This document shows positions 62,329 through 64,000 of a DNA stretch of 64,000 nucleotides, one piece after another. A program made the translations under genes and the position numbers. The stretch is from Plantago ovata (lineage: Eukaryota; Streptophyta; Magnoliopsida; Lamiales; Plantaginaceae). The DNA lies in assembly GCA_028274465.1 (NCBI GenBank), contig CM051458.1:32066692-32130691 (forward strand). Reading direction: 5' to 3'. The notes beneath the pieces were generated by a model. The model ran no database searches, was not told where the DNA came from, and saw only the letters and a program-made list of their open reading frames with translations. Each line of letters starts with the position of its first letter. Position 1 is the stretch's first letter.

Positions 62329-64000
62329 TGTTAGGAAACTTGTAATTTTGATGAGCAATTAACCATGCTAAATTAAGGAAAGTCCAGTAACTAGTACTCT
62401 TAAGGTCCATAGGATTTTAGAATTTTCAAGGACATTGTAAAAGAGAAACGTTTGCTGAAGACTTAGTGTAGGTGCTAGATAGGTGTTTTAACCGCTTATG
62501 ATGTATCTTGTGTTCTGAAAAGAAAAACAACCTATTGAAGCATTTGCTGATGATGTACTTTGTTTATACAAACAAACTATCGAAGCATTAGAACCGTTCA
62601 GAAACTTGAAGAATTCGAAGACTGAAGACTAAAGAAGATTTTTGAAGATGGTATCTACAAAGGCACATGTTGCTCAGAAAGTGGAAACTTCAGCAACAGC
62701 TTGCATAAGTGAAAATCTAAACGACATAGTAGGTTGTGCTTGCTGAAACTGAGACTGACCACTTGCTGAAAAACATATGTGACCTCCTTGCTGAAAGTAC
62801 TTGCATTTGCGCTCCAACGTTCATATTTGAATCTCATTCAAATGAACATTAAATGCAAAGCATGCACGCGAAGAACATGAAGACTAGAAGACAAATAAAG
62901 GACGCTGCTGAAAGTACAAAAGCAAGATAGTGACATCTTAAGGAACAAAGCCTTAGAATTCGAAATTCAAACGGCTACCTTGATTCACTATAAATAGAGG
63001 TCATCCGACAAAGAGTTGAAGTGTGTCAACAACGTGATCAAACTCTCAGTTGTGCTTAAAACTCACATACCCTTCAATACTCTTTACTGCCATTGATCCG
63101 TTCCAAGACTTAAAGCTTGATACCAGAAACTCACATACCCTTCAATACTCTTTACCCTTCTACTTGTGAAGAAGTAGAACATACACGGCTAAGAAATTAG
63201 TTAAGTGTTCTTTCTTTTGAACAAGAACAAATCTTGACACCAGAAACAATCAAACTTGTTTACTGCAAACTATTCAAAGTTTTGTTTCTTAGATTACTTG
63301 TTGTAGCTGAATAAGTTATAATCAAGTTATCTCATCCCAAACCTCTCTAACTGAAAATACACCCTTTCAGGCGTGAAATTCAGGGGGAACTTAATCGAGC
63401 ATAGTGTTGCAGATTATAATTCCCAAGTTTGGTGGAGAACAAGGTTTCGTTCTCTAGTTAGGTTGGAAACGAAGTAAGTGTGCTTTGCTTTCTATTGAAT
63501 CGCTCTAGATAGGTGTTGTAAGGAACCTCAAACTTATCTTAGTGGATTCAGTCCTAGAAAGGACAAAGTGGATTAGTTGAGAGATTACGCCACTCTCAGA
63601 TACCACTATAAAAGTGTTTGTGTGATTTACTTACTGCATTTAGTTTTCAGCAAAGCTTATCTATCTGTACACTGTCACTCTGTTCACTTACTGACAAAGC
63701 ACTTATTGTACAAAGACTTCCGCTCTCTGATTTTAAGTATCAGCAAAACTCGTTACTGAAAAGTAACTAGTGCTTGCTGAGAAAGTTAAGTATCAGCAAA
63801 CTCATTACTGAAAAGTAATAAGCCCTTGCTGAGAAAGTTTTTAAACGACGAAAGTTTGAAAAGACTATTCACCCCCCCTCTAGTTTTTTCTTGTTGTTTA
63901 AAGGGACCAACAAGTGGTATCAGAGCTGGAGGTTCTCTAACATTCAGCACTGAACCTAGATCCCCTTACGTGCTTTCCGTAAATCACTCTCACTTGATCA
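62329..64000 (+). mobile_element. Copia element L: 5' LTR, PBS and leader, runs off the window
   Basis: LTR 62329-63912 (1584 bp), PBS 63915-63926 and leader to 64000, ending ACTTGATCA. By comparison with A the gag ATG would lie about 20 bp beyond the end. U5 hairpin units at 63736-63840 and a C run (63873-63879). CTCGT (62324-62328) is the expected target duplication. It inserted into the remnant of Gypsy G. Confidence 0.93.

Noticed and set aside
1..64000. Near-identical sequence at both window ends (1-100 and 63908-64000), as in a circular or terminally redundant molecule.
   Set aside because: Both are Copia LTR ends plus PBS leaders from different copies (they differ at several bases), and two more copies lie inside the window.

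Overview
This is nuclear DNA from a flowering plant, probably a dicot. It is AT-rich and consists mostly of LTR retrotransposons nested inside one another. The primer-binding sites are plant-type: TGGTATCAGAGC (initiator tRNA-Met) in the Copia elements and TGGCGCCGTTGCCGGGGA (tRNA-Asp type, as in Athila-like elements) in the Gypsy elements. I see no rRNA, tRNA, CRISPR array or bacterial operon, and I cannot name the species.

Left block (1-13452): a plus-strand Copia element (A) is cut at 3424 by a plus-strand Gypsy element (B). B is cut at 6869 by a minus-strand Gypsy element (C) that carries decayed protease-RT-RNase H-integrase remnants. C runs into a 100-N assembly gap (13453-13552).

Middle block (13553-24555): the 5' LTR of a minus-strand Copia element (M) sits in a minus-strand Gypsy LTR of a second family (D1). 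D1 interrupts the third ORF of a minus-strand Copia element (E). The gag-pol of E is almost intact, with one nonsense codon.

Island (24556-32368): no LTR element. It holds at least twelve imperfect inverted repeats (about 50-100 nt; microRNA-precursor-like). Most have a T(G/A)(T/A)TCAG box 18-31 nt upstream and a TCATCAT box 20-30 nt downstream. Paralogous stems differ in sequence but keep pairing through compensatory changes. A small two-exon gene with a TATA box, a possible five-exon minus-strand gene and a Helitron-type 3' end lie in the same island.

Right block (32369-64000) is a deep nest. Copia F contains Gypsy G (minus), which contains Gypsy HK (plus, split into 38018-41534 and 57436-62117). 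HK contains a D-type LTR (D2, with a CATTG target duplication on both sides). D2 contains a tandem pair of minus-strand Gypsy elements, I and J, that share one LTR. Copia L inserted into the G remnant and leaves the window at its right end.

How the parts work: I, J and HK form a non-autonomous Gypsy family. Each encodes Gag-protease plus a second ORF that resembles the plant transposon-protein (Athila-like third ORF) family, and none has RT, RNase H or integrase. Their LTR and 3' UTR match element C, a plausible source of polymerase in trans. ORF2 seems to be its own transcription unit: a palindrome cluster like the one at the LTR promoter lies upstream, and a 537-bp GT-AG intron present in I and J is precisely missing in HK. 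In the Copia family, comparison of E with F shows a 1.16-kb GT-AG segment between gag and pol that encodes a coiled-coil Gag extension when retained and yields an in-frame Gag-Pol when removed.
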